NCBI GenBank assembly: GCA_050247895.1
Contig: JBFWTJ010000086.1
Location: 1 to 13,581 of the forward strand
DNA length: 13,581 nt
Source of the DNA: CAVPEW01 sp050247895
GTDB lineage: Bacteria > Actinomycetota > Acidimicrobiia > Acidimicrobiales > VFJN01
Direction of reading: 5' to 3'
The notes under the pieces are model-generated. The model saw only the letters and a program-made list of their open reading frames with translations, was not told the origin of the DNA and did not search any database. This document shows positions 6,607-13,137 of this stretch, in pieces. A program made the position numbers and the translations under genes. Numbering within the stretch: the first letter of the stretch is position 1; the number at the start of each line of letters is the position of its first letter.

Positions 6607-8114
6607 GAGCCCTGCTGTCCGTCTACGACAAGACCGGCATCGTCGAGCTGGCCCGGGGCCTGCGAGGCCTGGGCTGGGACCTGGTGTCCAGCGGGGGCAC
6701 GGCCGGCGCCTTGCGGGACGCCGGGCTGGCCGTGACCGACACCGCCGACCTGACCGGCTTCCCCGCCATCCTCGGCCACCGGGTCGTGACCCTGCACCCC
6801 AAGGTGCACGGCGGGATCCTGGCCGACCGGCGGGACCCGGACCACCAGCGGGACATGGCCGAGTACGGCATCGAGCCGATCGACCTGGTCGTGGTGAACC
6901 TCTACCCGTTCCGGTCCGATCCCGGGATCGAGCTGATCGACATCGGGGGTCCGGCCATGGTCCGGGCCGCGGCGAAGAACTTCCGTGACGTCGGCGTGGT
7001 GGTGGACCCGTCGGACTACGGCCGGGTCCTCGACGAGCTGAAGGCCGGCGGGGTGCTGTCGGCCGAGACGCGGCGGTCGCTGGCCCGGGCCGCGTTCGCC
7101 CACACCGCGGCCTACGACGCGGCGATCGTGTCGTGGCTCGACGAGGGGGCCGACGACCCGCTGCCGCCGACCCTGCACCTGGCCCTGGAGCGGGTCCAGG
7201 ACCTGCGCTACGGCGAGAACCCGCACCAGACGGGGGCCCGCTACCGGGAGATCGGGGCCATCTCGTGGTGGGACGGGGTCGAGCAGCACGGGGGGATGGC
7301 GCTCAGCTACCTCAACCTGTTCGACGCCGACGCGGCCTGGGGCCTGGCCAACGACCTGGCCGCCACGACCGGTCGGCCGTCGGTGGCGATCATCAAGCAC
7401 GCCAACCCGTGCGGGGCGGCGGTGGCCGGCACGCTGGCCGACGCCTACCAGCGGGCCTTCGAGTGCGACGAGCGCTCGGCGTTCGGTGGCATCGTGGCGC
7501 TGTCGGGGGAGGTCGACGACGAGACGGTCGAGCGGATGGTCGCCGCGGCCCAGGCCGACGTGGTGATCGCCCCGGGCTACGGGCCCGGCGTGATCGAGCG
7601 GCTCCAGGCCAAGCGGAAGAACACCCGCCTGCTCACCGCGGTGCCGCCGGTGCCCGACCGGCTCCAGCTCCGCCAGCTCACCGGCGCCTGGCTGGCCCAG
7701 GACGCCCACCACTTCGCCGCGGGGCGGGCGGATTGGCGGGTCGTGACCCGCCGCCAGCCGACCGAGGCCGAGTGGGCCGACGCCGAGCTGGCCTGGCGGC
7801 TGGTCGGCTGGGTGAAGTCGAACTCGATCGTGCTGGTGAAGGACGGCACGGCGTGGGGGATCGGCGCCGGCCAGCAGAACCGGGTCGAGGCCGGCCAGAT
7901 CGCGGCGGCCAAGGCGGCCGGCCGGGCCCAGGGCGGGGCCTGCGCCTCGGACGCCTTCTACCCGTTCCCCGACGGCATCGAGGCTGCGGCCGAGGCCGGC
8001 GTGGCCGTGGTGATCCAGCCCGGCGGCTCGGTCCGCGACGACGAGAACGTCGCCCGGGCCGACGAGCTCGGCCTGGCCATGGTCTTCACCGGCGAACGCC
8101 ACTTCCTGCACTAG
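6603..8114 (+). CDS. purH: Bifunctional AICAR formyltransferase / IMP cyclohydrolase
   Basis: Catalyses the last two steps of purine synthesis: formylation of AICAR with 10-formyl-tetrahydrofolate, then ring closure to IMP. It has 503 residues (E. coli PurH has 529). The N-terminal IMP cyclohydrolase domain (about 1-180, MGS-like fold) shows SVYDKTGIVELA, SSGGTA (29-34), VVTLHPKVHGGIL (61-73) and NLYPF (99-103). The formyltransferase domain follows with LRYGENPHQ (201-209), IIKHANPCGAAV (263-274), SAFGGIVAL (292-300), VKSNSIVLVKDG (404-415) and AFYPFPDGI. Lys265-His266 are the catalytic pair. The GTG start overlaps the purN stop (GTGA, 6603-6606); AGGGAGAG at 6586-6593 lies nine bases upstream, so it is translated from the purN transcript. 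FolD, encoded about 3 kb downstream, makes its cofactor. Confidence 0.97.
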   Translation: MRALLSVYDKTGIVELARGLRGLGWDLVSSGGTAGALRDAGLAVTDTADLTGFPAILGHRVVTLHPKVHGGILADRRDPDHQRDMAEYGIEPIDLVVVNLYPFRSDPGIELIDIGGPAMVRAAAKNFRDVGVVVDPSDYGRVLDELKAGGVLSAETRRSLARAAFAHTAAYDAAIVSWLDEGADDPLPPTLHLALERVQDLRYGENPHQTGARYREIGAISWWDGVEQHGGMALSYLNLFDADAAWGLANDLAATTGRPSVAIIKHANPCGAAVAGTLADAYQRAFECDERSAFGGIVALSGEVDDETVERMVAAAQADVVIAPGYGPGVIERLQAKRKNTRLLTAVPPVPDRLQLRQLTGAWLAQDAHHFAAGRADWRVVTRRQPTEAEWADAELAWRLVGWVKSNSIVLVKDGTAWGIGAGQQNRVEAGQIAAAKAAGRAQGGACASDAFYPFPDGIEAAAEAGVAVVIQPGGSVRDDENVARADELGLAMVFTGERHFLH

Positions 8115-8124
8115 AGCCGGGGCG

Positions 8125-8140
8125 GCAGCGAACGCGCTGC
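8125..8140 (+). terminator. Weak hairpin after purH
   Basis: GCAGCG (8125-8130) and CGCTGC (8135-8140) form a 6-bp stem with an AACG loop, ten bases past the purH stop. There is no T-run. It is a modest candidate terminator; overlapping bases can also pair as GCGAA/TTCGC. Confidence 0.35.
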
Positions 8141-8181
8141 GCTTCGCGTGACATCGGCGGGCAGCCTGAAGGGAGCTCCCG

Positions 8182-8457
8182 TTGCCCGGTCACGTCAACT
8201 CTTCGATGCGATCGTCGATGAAGGTCTCGACACGAGACCGACGCCGCCTCGGTCGGATCGGGATCGCTGTCCCGGTCGTGGTCGGCCTGGCGCTCGGACA
8301 GCCATGGGGCTCGGCCCTGTCGGGTGCCGCGCTCGTCCTGCTCGTCCTGCTCGTCCTGTCGGGGATCCTCGTCGATGACGACGCCAGCTGGCGTCGCGTG
8401 GCACTCGTCGCCGTCGTGCCGCTCGTGAGCTTCGGGGCCATCACCTTGATGAGGTGA
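8182..8457 (+). CDS. Small two- or three-helix membrane protein, unknown
   Basis: 91 residues from TTG at 8182, chosen because AAGGGAG (8169-8175) lies six bases upstream; in-frame ATGs at 8206 and 8218 lack such a site. The N-terminal 25 residues are polar and basic (SMKVSTRDRRRLGR). Hydrophobic segments follow at about 27-36, 43-62 and 72-90, the middle one a leucine/valine-rich stretch (ALVLLVLLVLSGIL) followed by VDDDASWRR. I do not recognise a family. It ends in TGATG, the TGA sharing a base with an in-frame ATG that could start a longer form of the next gene, so it may be coupled to the dehydrogenase downstream. Purely hydrophobic, low-complexity composition makes a chance reading frame possible. 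Confidence 0.5.
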   Translation: MPGHVNSSMRSSMKVSTRDRRRLGRIGIAVPVVVGLALGQPWGSALSGAALVLLVLLVLSGILVDDDASWRRVALVAVVPLVSFGAITLMR

Positions 8458-8513
8458 TGCCTTCGGCGGTGGCGGGCGTGCGGGCGCGGCACCGTTGGCA
8501 GCAGACTGTCGCG

Positions 8514-9254
8514 ATGGGGGAGCTCGACGGGAAGGTGGCCATCGTGACCGGGGCGGCCCAGGGCCTGGGCGCGGCGGTCTGCGACGTGTTCGTCCGTGAG
8601 GGGGCCACCGTGGTGGTCACCGACGTGCAGGCCGAGGAGGGGCGGGCCACGGCCGGGCGGCTCGGGGACCGGGCCTCGTTCCTCGATCTGGACGTGACCG
8701 ACGAGGCCTCGTGGCAGCAGGCGGTCGACGAGGTGCAGGCACGCCACGGCCGGGTCGACGTGCTGGTCAACAACGCCGGGATGGTCGGCGGTCGTCCGCT
8801 GGGGGACACCACCCCCGAGGTGTGGGCCCGGACGGTGGCGGTCAACCAGACCGGGCCGTTCCTCGGCTGCCGCGCCGTGGTGCCCGGGATGGTGGCGGCC
8901 GGCGGCGGGGCGATCGTGAACGTCGGATCGACCATGTCGGTGCGGGGCCGGTCGGACAACACCGGCTATACGGCGACCAAGCACGGGGTCCTCGGCCTGA
9001 CCCGGGCCCTGGCGCTCGAGGTGGCACCGTTCGGGATCCGGGTCAACGCGGTGGTCCCGGGGGCCATGCGCACCCCGATGTTCGATTCGCGGGTCGGCGA
9101 CGCCGCCGACGAGTTCGCGGCTCAGCTACCGATCCGGCGCCTGTCCGATCCCCACGAGGTGGCCGAGGTCGTGTCGTTCGTGGCCTCGTCCCGGGCCTCG
9201 TTCTGCGTCGGCGCCACGTTCGTCGCCGACGGCGGCATGACCGTCAACCACTGA
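8514..9254 (+). CDS. Short-chain dehydrogenase/reductase, probably NAD-dependent
   Basis: Classical SDR oxidoreductase, 246 residues, cytoplasmic; the substrate is unknown. The Rossmann nucleotide site is TGAAQGLG at 12-19. Asp37 at the end of strand 2 (VVVTD) favours NAD over NADP. NNAG lies at 86-89. The catalytic tetrad is Asn111, Ser139, Tyr152 and Lys156 (GYTATKHG). VVPGAMRTPM (180-189) forms the cofactor/substrate loop, and the C-terminal VADGGMTVNH is typical of the FabG-like group. Length is normal for the family. The ATG at 8514 gives the standard short N-terminus (MGELDGKVAIVTG) but has no Shine-Dalgarno; an in-frame ATG at 8457, overlapping the stop of the upstream gene, would add nineteen residues that look non-homologous. 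Names such as FabG or 3-alpha-hydroxysteroid dehydrogenase cannot be justified by sequence alone. Confidence 0.93.
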   Translation: MGELDGKVAIVTGAAQGLGAAVCDVFVREGATVVVTDVQAEEGRATAGRLGDRASFLDLDVTDEASWQQAVDEVQARHGRVDVLVNNAGMVGGRPLGDTTPEVWARTVAVNQTGPFLGCRAVVPGMVAAGGGAIVNVGSTMSVRGRSDNTGYTATKHGVLGLTRALALEVAPFGIRVNAVVPGAMRTPMFDSRVGDAADEFAAQLPIRRLSDPHEVAEVVSFVASSRASFCVGATFVADGGMTVNH

Positions 9255-9263
9255 GCCACTCGA

Positions 9264-9464
9264 ATGTCGGGGGCCGTAGGGATCCGTCACGTGGTGTTCG
9301 CCCTGTGGCAGGTCTCCCTGCTGGTGTTCTTCCTCACGGGCGGCATCAGCGACGACTGGACCGTTCGGCTTCTCAGCGGGGCTGTTCCACTCTTGGCGCT
9401 GGGGTTCCTCTGCCAGCGGCTCTGGAGAGACCGAGCGGCGAGAGACCGAGCAGGCGGTCAGTGA
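9264..9464 (+). CDS. Small two-helix membrane protein, hypothetical
   Basis: 66 residues starting nine bases after the dehydrogenase stop, on the same strand. Two hydrophobic segments (about 8-25 and 34-50) are separated by SDDWTVR. The tail is basic and contains a five-residue duplication, RDRAARDRAG. There is no Shine-Dalgarno before the ATG, so expression would rely on read-through from the upstream gene or another start. I recognise no family. The transmembrane pattern and absence of a better frame argue for a real gene, but a chance ORF is possible. Confidence 0.45.
   Translation: MSGAVGIRHVVFALWQVSLLVFFLTGGISDDWTVRLLSGAVPLLALGFLCQRLWRDRAARDRAGGQ
9425..9454 (+). repeat. 15-bp tandem duplication
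   Basis: GAGAGACCGAGC occurs at 9425-9436 and again at 9440-9451, a period of 15 bases with two units. It is in frame in the 9264-9464 gene and gives the RDRAA/RDRAG repeat in its tail. Confidence 0.8.
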
Positions 9465-9495
9465 CAGCAGGGGAAATGCGCGCATGGGCGCGTGT

Positions 9496-9729
9496 TCACT
9501 CCTCATGTCGAGCCAGAGTCCCTCGATGGCGCTTAGAGAGAGGCCGCGCTTCTGAGCCGACCGAAGCGCCGATGGTCGCCATGATCGGAAAGGCGAGCAT
9601 CCGCCGGGGACGCTTGACTCCCAGGAGGACCGCTTTCGCGGTCCTGACCACGGTCCACCGAGGCGAAGCATCGACGAGCTCCACGCCTGGCTCGATCGGG
9701 ATCGTGGCAGAGCGCCACCGATCCCTCAT
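9496..9729 (-). CDS. Possible small basic protein, hypothetical
   Basis: 77 codons on the minus strand in a stretch (9465-9848) that otherwise shows no convincing gene. Its third-codon G+C is about 73% by my count, above the roughly 60% of the surrounding DNA, which mildly supports coding. The product is basic: an early PIEPGVELVD (11-20), then WTVVRTAKAVLLGVKRPRR, then a short hydrophobic stretch MLAFPIMATIGASVG (44-58) that could be one membrane segment. A perfect 8-bp hairpin (9626-9633 with 9638-9645, loop TTTC) lies inside it. The start is uncertain: AGGACGGA lies about ten bases before the ATG. No family is recognised. Confidence 0.3.
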   Translation of the reverse strand: MRDRWRSATIPIEPGVELVDASPRWTVVRTAKAVLLGVKRPRRMLAFPIMATIGASVGSEARPLSKRHRGTLARHEE

Positions 9730-9848
9730 GTGTGGCGATCCGTCCTGGATCGTGCAGCCAGAACCGAGACCACATCGTCGGAAGGTTCAGCCCCACTTCT
9801 CGTCGCCGGAACCAGAGCCTGTAGGAACGACGATCTCTTCGACCACCT

Positions 9849-10112
9849 TCAACGGAGGTCCCCATTCTGCTCCGAGACCCTCTTGCGAGTGCGCCATCGG
9901 AGGTAGACGTACCAGGAGCCGGCGGATCCGATGGTGGCCAAGGCGAGAAGGAGCGGGCTCGGCCTACCCCGATCTGCGATGCTGAAGCTAAGCCCAGCGA
10001 GCATGGACCCAGCCAGAATCCTGGACTCCTCCCATAGCGATGCCCCTCTGAATCGCATTGGCCCCAGTGGGTAGATGGCGGCAATGGTCAGAACGCCGAT
10101 CGCCACTATCAC
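9849..10112 (-). CDS. Small three-helix membrane protein, hypothetical
   Basis: 87 residues from the GTG at 10112; a second GTG lies two codons later, and the frame stays open further upstream across the promoter of the divergent gene, so the start is uncertain. Hydrophobic segments lie near 1-16 (VAIGVLTIAAIYPLG), 30-42 (LAGSMLAGLSFSI) and 49-68 (PLLLALATIGSAGSWYVYLR), followed by a charged tail RWRTRKRVSEQNGDLR. Segment pattern and basic cytoplasmic-type tail look like a genuine small membrane protein. I see no strong ribosome site. I recognise no family. It lies in the lower-G+C part of the insert and may be of foreign origin. Confidence 0.5.
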   Translation of the reverse strand: MIVAIGVLTIAAIYPLGPMRFRGASLWEESRILAGSMLAGLSFSIADRGRPSPLLLALATIGSAGSWYVYLRWRTRKRVSEQNGDLR

Positions 10113-10193
10113 TTCGTCACATCCATTGCCTGGTCCGCCGCCCCACCCTTTGAAGGCTACGCCGCGCCGGCTTGGCCCTGGCGTGTCAAGCCA

Positions 10194-10199
10194 TACCAT
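10194..10199 (+). promoter_or_regulatory. Probable -10 element, leaderless promoter of the AHSA1-like gene
   Basis: TACCAT ends eight bases before the ATG at 10208. TTGGCC at 10172-10177 is a possible -35, sixteen bases upstream. There is no Shine-Dalgarno before the ATG. Confidence 0.5.
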
Positions 10200-10207
10200 T
10201 GGCTCAC

Positions 10208-10668
10208 ATGCCACGGACCGATCGTGCTTCGTTGGGCGTGGATGCCCCTGTCGCCAGGGTGTTCGAGGCGTTGATCGATCGCGACCAAGTCTTGACGTGG
10301 CTTCCGCCTGAGGGGATGACGGCGACCTTCGAGTGGTTCGACCCCAGGCCGGGCGGCTCCTACCGGTTGGTCCTCACCCACGATGATCCAACGAGGCACC
10401 GGGGAAGAGCTCTGCCGACTCGGACATGGTCGAGGTGCGCTACGTCGACATCGTCCCGGACGTCCGAGTCGTCCAGTCGGTGGACTTCGTGTCCGACGAC
10501 CTGGCCTTGGCCGGCACGATGACGATGACCTGGGAGGTGCAGGCGGCCGAGGGGGGAACGCTGGTCGAGATCACGGCTGAGGACGTGCCTGATGGCATCT
10601 CCGCCGAGGACCACGCCACGGGGCTTGCGTCGTCCCTGGACAACCCCGCTCGCCATCTGCGCTCGTAG
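10208..10668 (+). pseudogene. AHSA1/SRPBCC-family protein gene with a single frameshift
   Basis: Two overlapping frames together encode one complete AHSA1-like SRPBCC domain (a small ligand-binding START-type fold). The first frame from ATG 10208 gives the N-terminal half: VDAPVARVFEALIDR, LTWLPPEGM, then FDPRPGGSYRLVL. It then degenerates. The second frame carries SSADSDMVEVRYVD, VVQSVDFVSDD, AGTMTMTWEV, GGTLVEIT and ENVP-like EDVPDGISAEDH up to the stop at 10666. The join falls at the run of four Gs at 10401-10404: one extra G would give RGKSSADSD and restore a 153-residue protein of normal family length. The homopolymer suggests a sequencing or assembly error, but a true inactivating mutation is equally consistent with the sequence. 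The function of this family is rarely known; it is not clearly tied to its neighbours. Confidence 0.85.
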
Positions 10669-10681
10669 CCTGCGGACGGCG

Positions 10682-11152
10682 GTGTTGAAGGAGAGGCTGA
10701 TCACGGTGGGTGGTGCGGCCGTGGGGCTGGCCGTCCTGATCCTGTTCTTCTACGCGTACTCCTCTACCCACGCCGAACCGGAGATCGGCGCGGTCTTCGA
10801 CGGCACGGCGGTGACGATCCTCGTCCAGTGCGCCGACGAAGGAACTTCGTCCGTGTACGTCGCGGTCTCCGATCTCGACGGGCGACGCATCTGGGAAGCG
10901 TCGACGGCTTCTGGCGACGACGCGATCATCGACAGGTTCGTCGTGGGTGAGGCGCCACGGGGATTCGTGGAGACGATCGAGCTCGACCCTGCGAACGAAG
11001 AAGAAGGAGGCCTCTTCGCAGTCGCCGAGCGAAGCGACGGATGGGTCCTGTTCACGACGTTCGACGTGGATCGAATGGACCTGGGTCGTGTGTACGTCGA
11101 GGGCAGGAGGCAGAAGGAGTCGCCGAGCGAGTTCCTGGCCAAGTGCCGTTGA
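10682..11152 (+). CDS. Membrane-anchored or secreted protein, hypothetical
   Basis: 156 residues from GTG 10682. A short charged N-terminus (LKERLITVGG) precedes one hydrophobic segment (about 10-26, AAVGLAVLILFFYAY). The soluble remainder should be extracytoplasmic: it is acidic in its middle, with beta-strand-like stretches (VTILVQCADE, SSVYVAVSDLDGRRIWEA, GWVLFTTFDVDRMDLGRVYVEG) and two cysteines (one in VQCAD, one two residues from the end), which could pair. No family is recognised. An alternative start, GTG 10706, has AAGGAGAGG (10688-10696) nine bases upstream but would leave no positive charge before the helix. TAGCCT at 10666-10671, overlapping the stop of the preceding gene, could be its own -10. 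Confidence 0.65.
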   Translation: MLKERLITVGGAAVGLAVLILFFYAYSSTHAEPEIGAVFDGTAVTILVQCADEGTSSVYVAVSDLDGRRIWEASTASGDDAIIDRFVVGEAPRGFVETIELDPANEEEGGLFAVAERSDGWVLFTTFDVDRMDLGRVYVEGRRQKESPSEFLAKCR

Positions 11153-11235
11153 CCGGGCGGTTCCGAGCCGGACGCACCGGATGCCGGTCGCTTCGCGGTC
11201 GTTCGGGCAGGGTCAGACTGACGAGGTGGGACCCC

Positions 11236-11241
11236 TAACCT
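11236..11241 (+). promoter_or_regulatory. Probable -10 element, leaderless promoter of folD
   Basis: TAACCT ends seven bases before the folD ATG. The spacer is CGGGGGC, whose G-run could be mistaken for a ribosome site but lies too close to the start. CTGACG at 11218-11223 resembles a -35 but is only twelve bases away, too close for a standard pair. Confidence 0.45.
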
Positions 11242-11248
11242 CGGGGGC

Positions 11249-12115
11249 ATGGCAGCCACGCTCATGCCCGGGGGGCCCGTCGCCGACGCGGTCTTCGCCG
11301 ACCTCGAACCGCGCCTGAAGGCGCTGCGCGACGCCGGGCACGCGCCGGGGCTGGGCACGATCCTGATCGGGAGCGACTCGGCGTCGGCGGGCTACATCCG
11401 GATGAAGCAGGAGAAGGCCGCCGAGCTCGGCCTCGCCTCGCCCCACGTCCACCTGCCCGACGACGCCACCCAAGCCGACCTGATCGGCGCCATCGAGCGG
11501 ATGAACGAGGATCCGGCCGTGTCGGGCCTGCTCGTCCAGCACCCGGCGCCGCCCCACATCGACTTCGACGCGGCACTCCTGGCCATCGACCCCGACAAGG
11601 ACGTCGACGGGCTCCACCCCGTCAACATGGGGCGGCTCGCCCTGGGCATGCCCGGACCCGTCCCCTGCACCCCGGCCGGCATCGAGGCGCTCCTGGCCCA
11701 CTACGGGATCCCGGTGTCGGGCCGGGAGGTGTGCATCCTGGGCCGGGGCACCACCCTCGGCCGTCCGCTCGCCCTCCTGCTGTCCCAGAAGCGGCCGACC
11801 GCCAACGCCGCGGTCACCGTCGTGCACACCGGCGTGCCCGACTGGCCCCGGTACACCCAGCGGGCCGACATCGTCATCGCCGCCGCCGGCGTGCCCGGGA
11901 TCCTCCGACCCGAGCACATCTCCGCCGGCTCGGTCGTCGTCGGCGGCGGCGTGCGCTACGAGGGCCGGCGGCTCCTCCCCGACGTCGACGAGGCCTGCGA
12001 ACAGGTCGCCGGCTGGATCACCCCCCGCCTCGGCGGCGTCGGGCCGACCACCATCGCCATGCTGTTCCGCAACTGCGTCGAGGCCGCCGAACGCCGGGCC
12101 GGCCTGCGGACCTGA
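11249..12115 (+). CDS. folD: Methylenetetrahydrofolate dehydrogenase / methenyltetrahydrofolate cyclohydrolase
   Basis: Bifunctional cytoplasmic enzyme that oxidises 5,10-methylene-tetrahydrofolate with NADP and hydrolyses the product to 10-formyl-tetrahydrofolate, the cofactor of PurN and PurH. It has 288 residues, normal for the family. The catalytic domain shows SAGYIRMKQEKA with Tyr49 and Lys53, LLVQHPAPP with Gln97, and DPDKDVDGLHPVNMG with Asp120; these match E. coli Tyr50, Lys54, Gln98 and Asp121. The NADP domain has CILGRGTTLGRPLALLL (162-178) and the second signature WITPRLGGVGPTTIAML (256-272). The GRGxTxGRP form is the usual actinobacterial variant, and VQHPAP departs from the commoner VQLPLP. 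The start is supported by the -10 motif seven bases upstream and by family length. metF follows after 160 bases on the same strand. Confidence 0.96.
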   Translation: MAATLMPGGPVADAVFADLEPRLKALRDAGHAPGLGTILIGSDSASAGYIRMKQEKAAELGLASPHVHLPDDATQADLIGAIERMNEDPAVSGLLVQHPAPPHIDFDAALLAIDPDKDVDGLHPVNMGRLALGMPGPVPCTPAGIEALLAHYGIPVSGREVCILGRGTTLGRPLALLLSQKRPTANAAVTVVHTGVPDWPRYTQRADIVIAAAGVPGILRPEHISAGSVVVGGGVRYEGRRLLPDVDEACEQVAGWITPRLGGVGPTTIAMLFRNCVEAAERRAGLRT

Positions 12116-12145
12116 GCCCACGGCCCACAGTGCCGACCCGGTCTC

Positions 12146-12164
12146 CGGGCCGGCGTTCGGCCCG
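12146..12164 (+). terminator. Hairpin after folD
   Basis: CGGGCCG (12146-12152) and CGGCCCG (12158-12164) pair perfectly around a five-base loop, 31 bases past the folD stop. A second dyad, CCACGCT (12188-12194) with AGCGTGG (12208-12214), follows. Neither has a T-run. One or both may end the folD transcript, as metF appears to have its own promoter. Confidence 0.45.
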
Positions 12165-12261
12165 AGGAGCCGCCCGGCGGGCGCCGGCCACGCTTCGTCC
12201 GACACGGAGCGTGGGACCACGGTGGGCCGCCCGTCCCATGGCGGTCGCGCGCCGCTCCCCG

Positions 12262-12267
12262 TACCCT
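12262..12267 (+). promoter_or_regulatory. Probable -10 element, leaderless promoter of metF
   Basis: TACCCT ends eight bases before the metF ATG. There is no Shine-Dalgarno and no clear -35. I see no riboswitch-like fold (SAM or B12) in the 160-base spacer. Confidence 0.45.
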
Positions 12268-12275
12268 TCATCCGG

Positions 12276-13130
12276 ATGACCCGGATCGCCGACCTGCTCG
12301 CCGACCACCCGACGCTGTCGTTCGAGCTGTTCCCGCCCCGCACCGACGAGGCCGAGCGGATCCTGGAGAAGTCGCTCCCCGCCCTGGCCGAGCTGGCCCC
12401 CGACTTCATGTCGGTCACCTACGGGGCCGGCGGCTCCACCCGCGAGCGGACCCGCGACATCGTCGTGCGGATCAACGCCGAGCAGCCGTTCCCGGCCATG
12501 CCCCACCTGACCTGCGTCGCCCACAGCCGGGCCGAGGTCGAGGCGCTGCTCGACGACTACGCGGCCAACGGCATCGAGAACATCCTCGCCCTGGGCGGCG
12601 ACCTGCCCGCCGACGGGTCCGCGCCGACCGGCGAGTTCACCTACGCCGACGAGCTCGTCGACCTCGTCCGGGCCCGAGGCACCTTCTCCATCGGCGTCGC
12701 CGCCCACCCCGAGGTCCATCCCCGCTCGCCCGACCGCGAGAGCGACCGCCGGCACCTGGCCGACAAGCTCGAACGGGCCGACTTCGCGATGACCAACTTC
12801 TTCTTCGACGTCGACGACTACGTGCGCCTGGTGGACGAGCTCGATGCGCTCGGCTGCCGCAAGCCCGTCGTCCCCGGCGTCCTCCCCGTGACCAACGTCG
12901 CCGGCCTCCGGCGCATGTCGGCCATGAACGGCTCGGCCATCCCCGCCGCCCTGTCCGAACGGCTCGACGCCGTCGAGGGCGACGCCGACGCCGTCCGCGA
13001 GGTCGGCATCGAGACCGCGGTGGCGCTCGGCCGACGCCTGCTCGACGCCGGGGCGCCCGGCCTGCACCTCTACTCCATGAACCGGGCCGAGTCGGTGGCC
13101 CGGGTCGCGGCCGAGCTCGGCCTGCGCTAG
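12276..13130 (+). CDS. metF: Methylenetetrahydrofolate reductase
   Basis: Flavoprotein that reduces 5,10-methylene-tetrahydrofolate to 5-methyl-tetrahydrofolate, the methyl donor for methionine synthesis. It has 284 residues, a single TIM-barrel catalytic domain as in E. coli MetF (296). SFELFPPRT (15-23) holds Glu17, equivalent to the catalytic Glu28 of E. coli. MSVTYGAGGSTRERT (45-59) and HLTCVAHS follow. LALGGDLPAD carries the flavin-contacting Asp (E. coli Asp120), with a Gly where E. coli has Arg. Then come GVAAHPEVHP, ADFAMTNFFFDVDDY, VPGVLPVTN and the closing LHLYSMNRAES. There is no C-terminal regulatory domain, so this is the bacterial form. The ATG at 12276 gives the standard N-terminus. 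Its stop lies seven bases from the convergent icd stop, leaving no room for a separate terminator. Confidence 0.95.
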   Translation: MTRIADLLADHPTLSFELFPPRTDEAERILEKSLPALAELAPDFMSVTYGAGGSTRERTRDIVVRINAEQPFPAMPHLTCVAHSRAEVEALLDDYAANGIENILALGGDLPADGSAPTGEFTYADELVDLVRARGTFSIGVAAHPEVHPRSPDRESDRRHLADKLERADFAMTNFFFDVDDYVRLVDELDALGCRKPVVPGVLPVTNVAGLRRMSAMNGSAIPAALSERLDAVEGDADAVREVGIETAVALGRRLLDAGAPGLHLYSMNRAESVARVAAELGLR

Positions 13131-13137
13131 TCGCCCG

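Noticed and set aside
6207..8111. Long minus-strand frame (634 codons) opposite purN-purH
   Set aside because: Low-complexity His/Gly/Arg/Val-rich product; the plus strand carries all catalytic motifs of PurN and PurH.
9533..10084. 183-codon minus-strand frame across the low-G+C stretch
   Set aside because: Its product is irregular and rich in Arg, Ser, Gly and Pro, with no hydrophobic or domain pattern, and it overlaps better candidates in other frames.
10184..10189. Perfect TTGACA on the minus strand, possible -35 for the 9849-10112 gene
   Set aside because: The nearest -10-like sequence (TAGCCT, 10159-10154) is 24 bases away, too far for a standard promoter; no TANNNT at 16-19 bases.
10399..10410. 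Programmed -1 frameshift in the AHSA1-like gene
   Set aside because: The zero-frame codons at the join (CAC CGG GGA AGA) do not form an X XXY YYZ slippery heptamer, and no strong downstream structure is evident.
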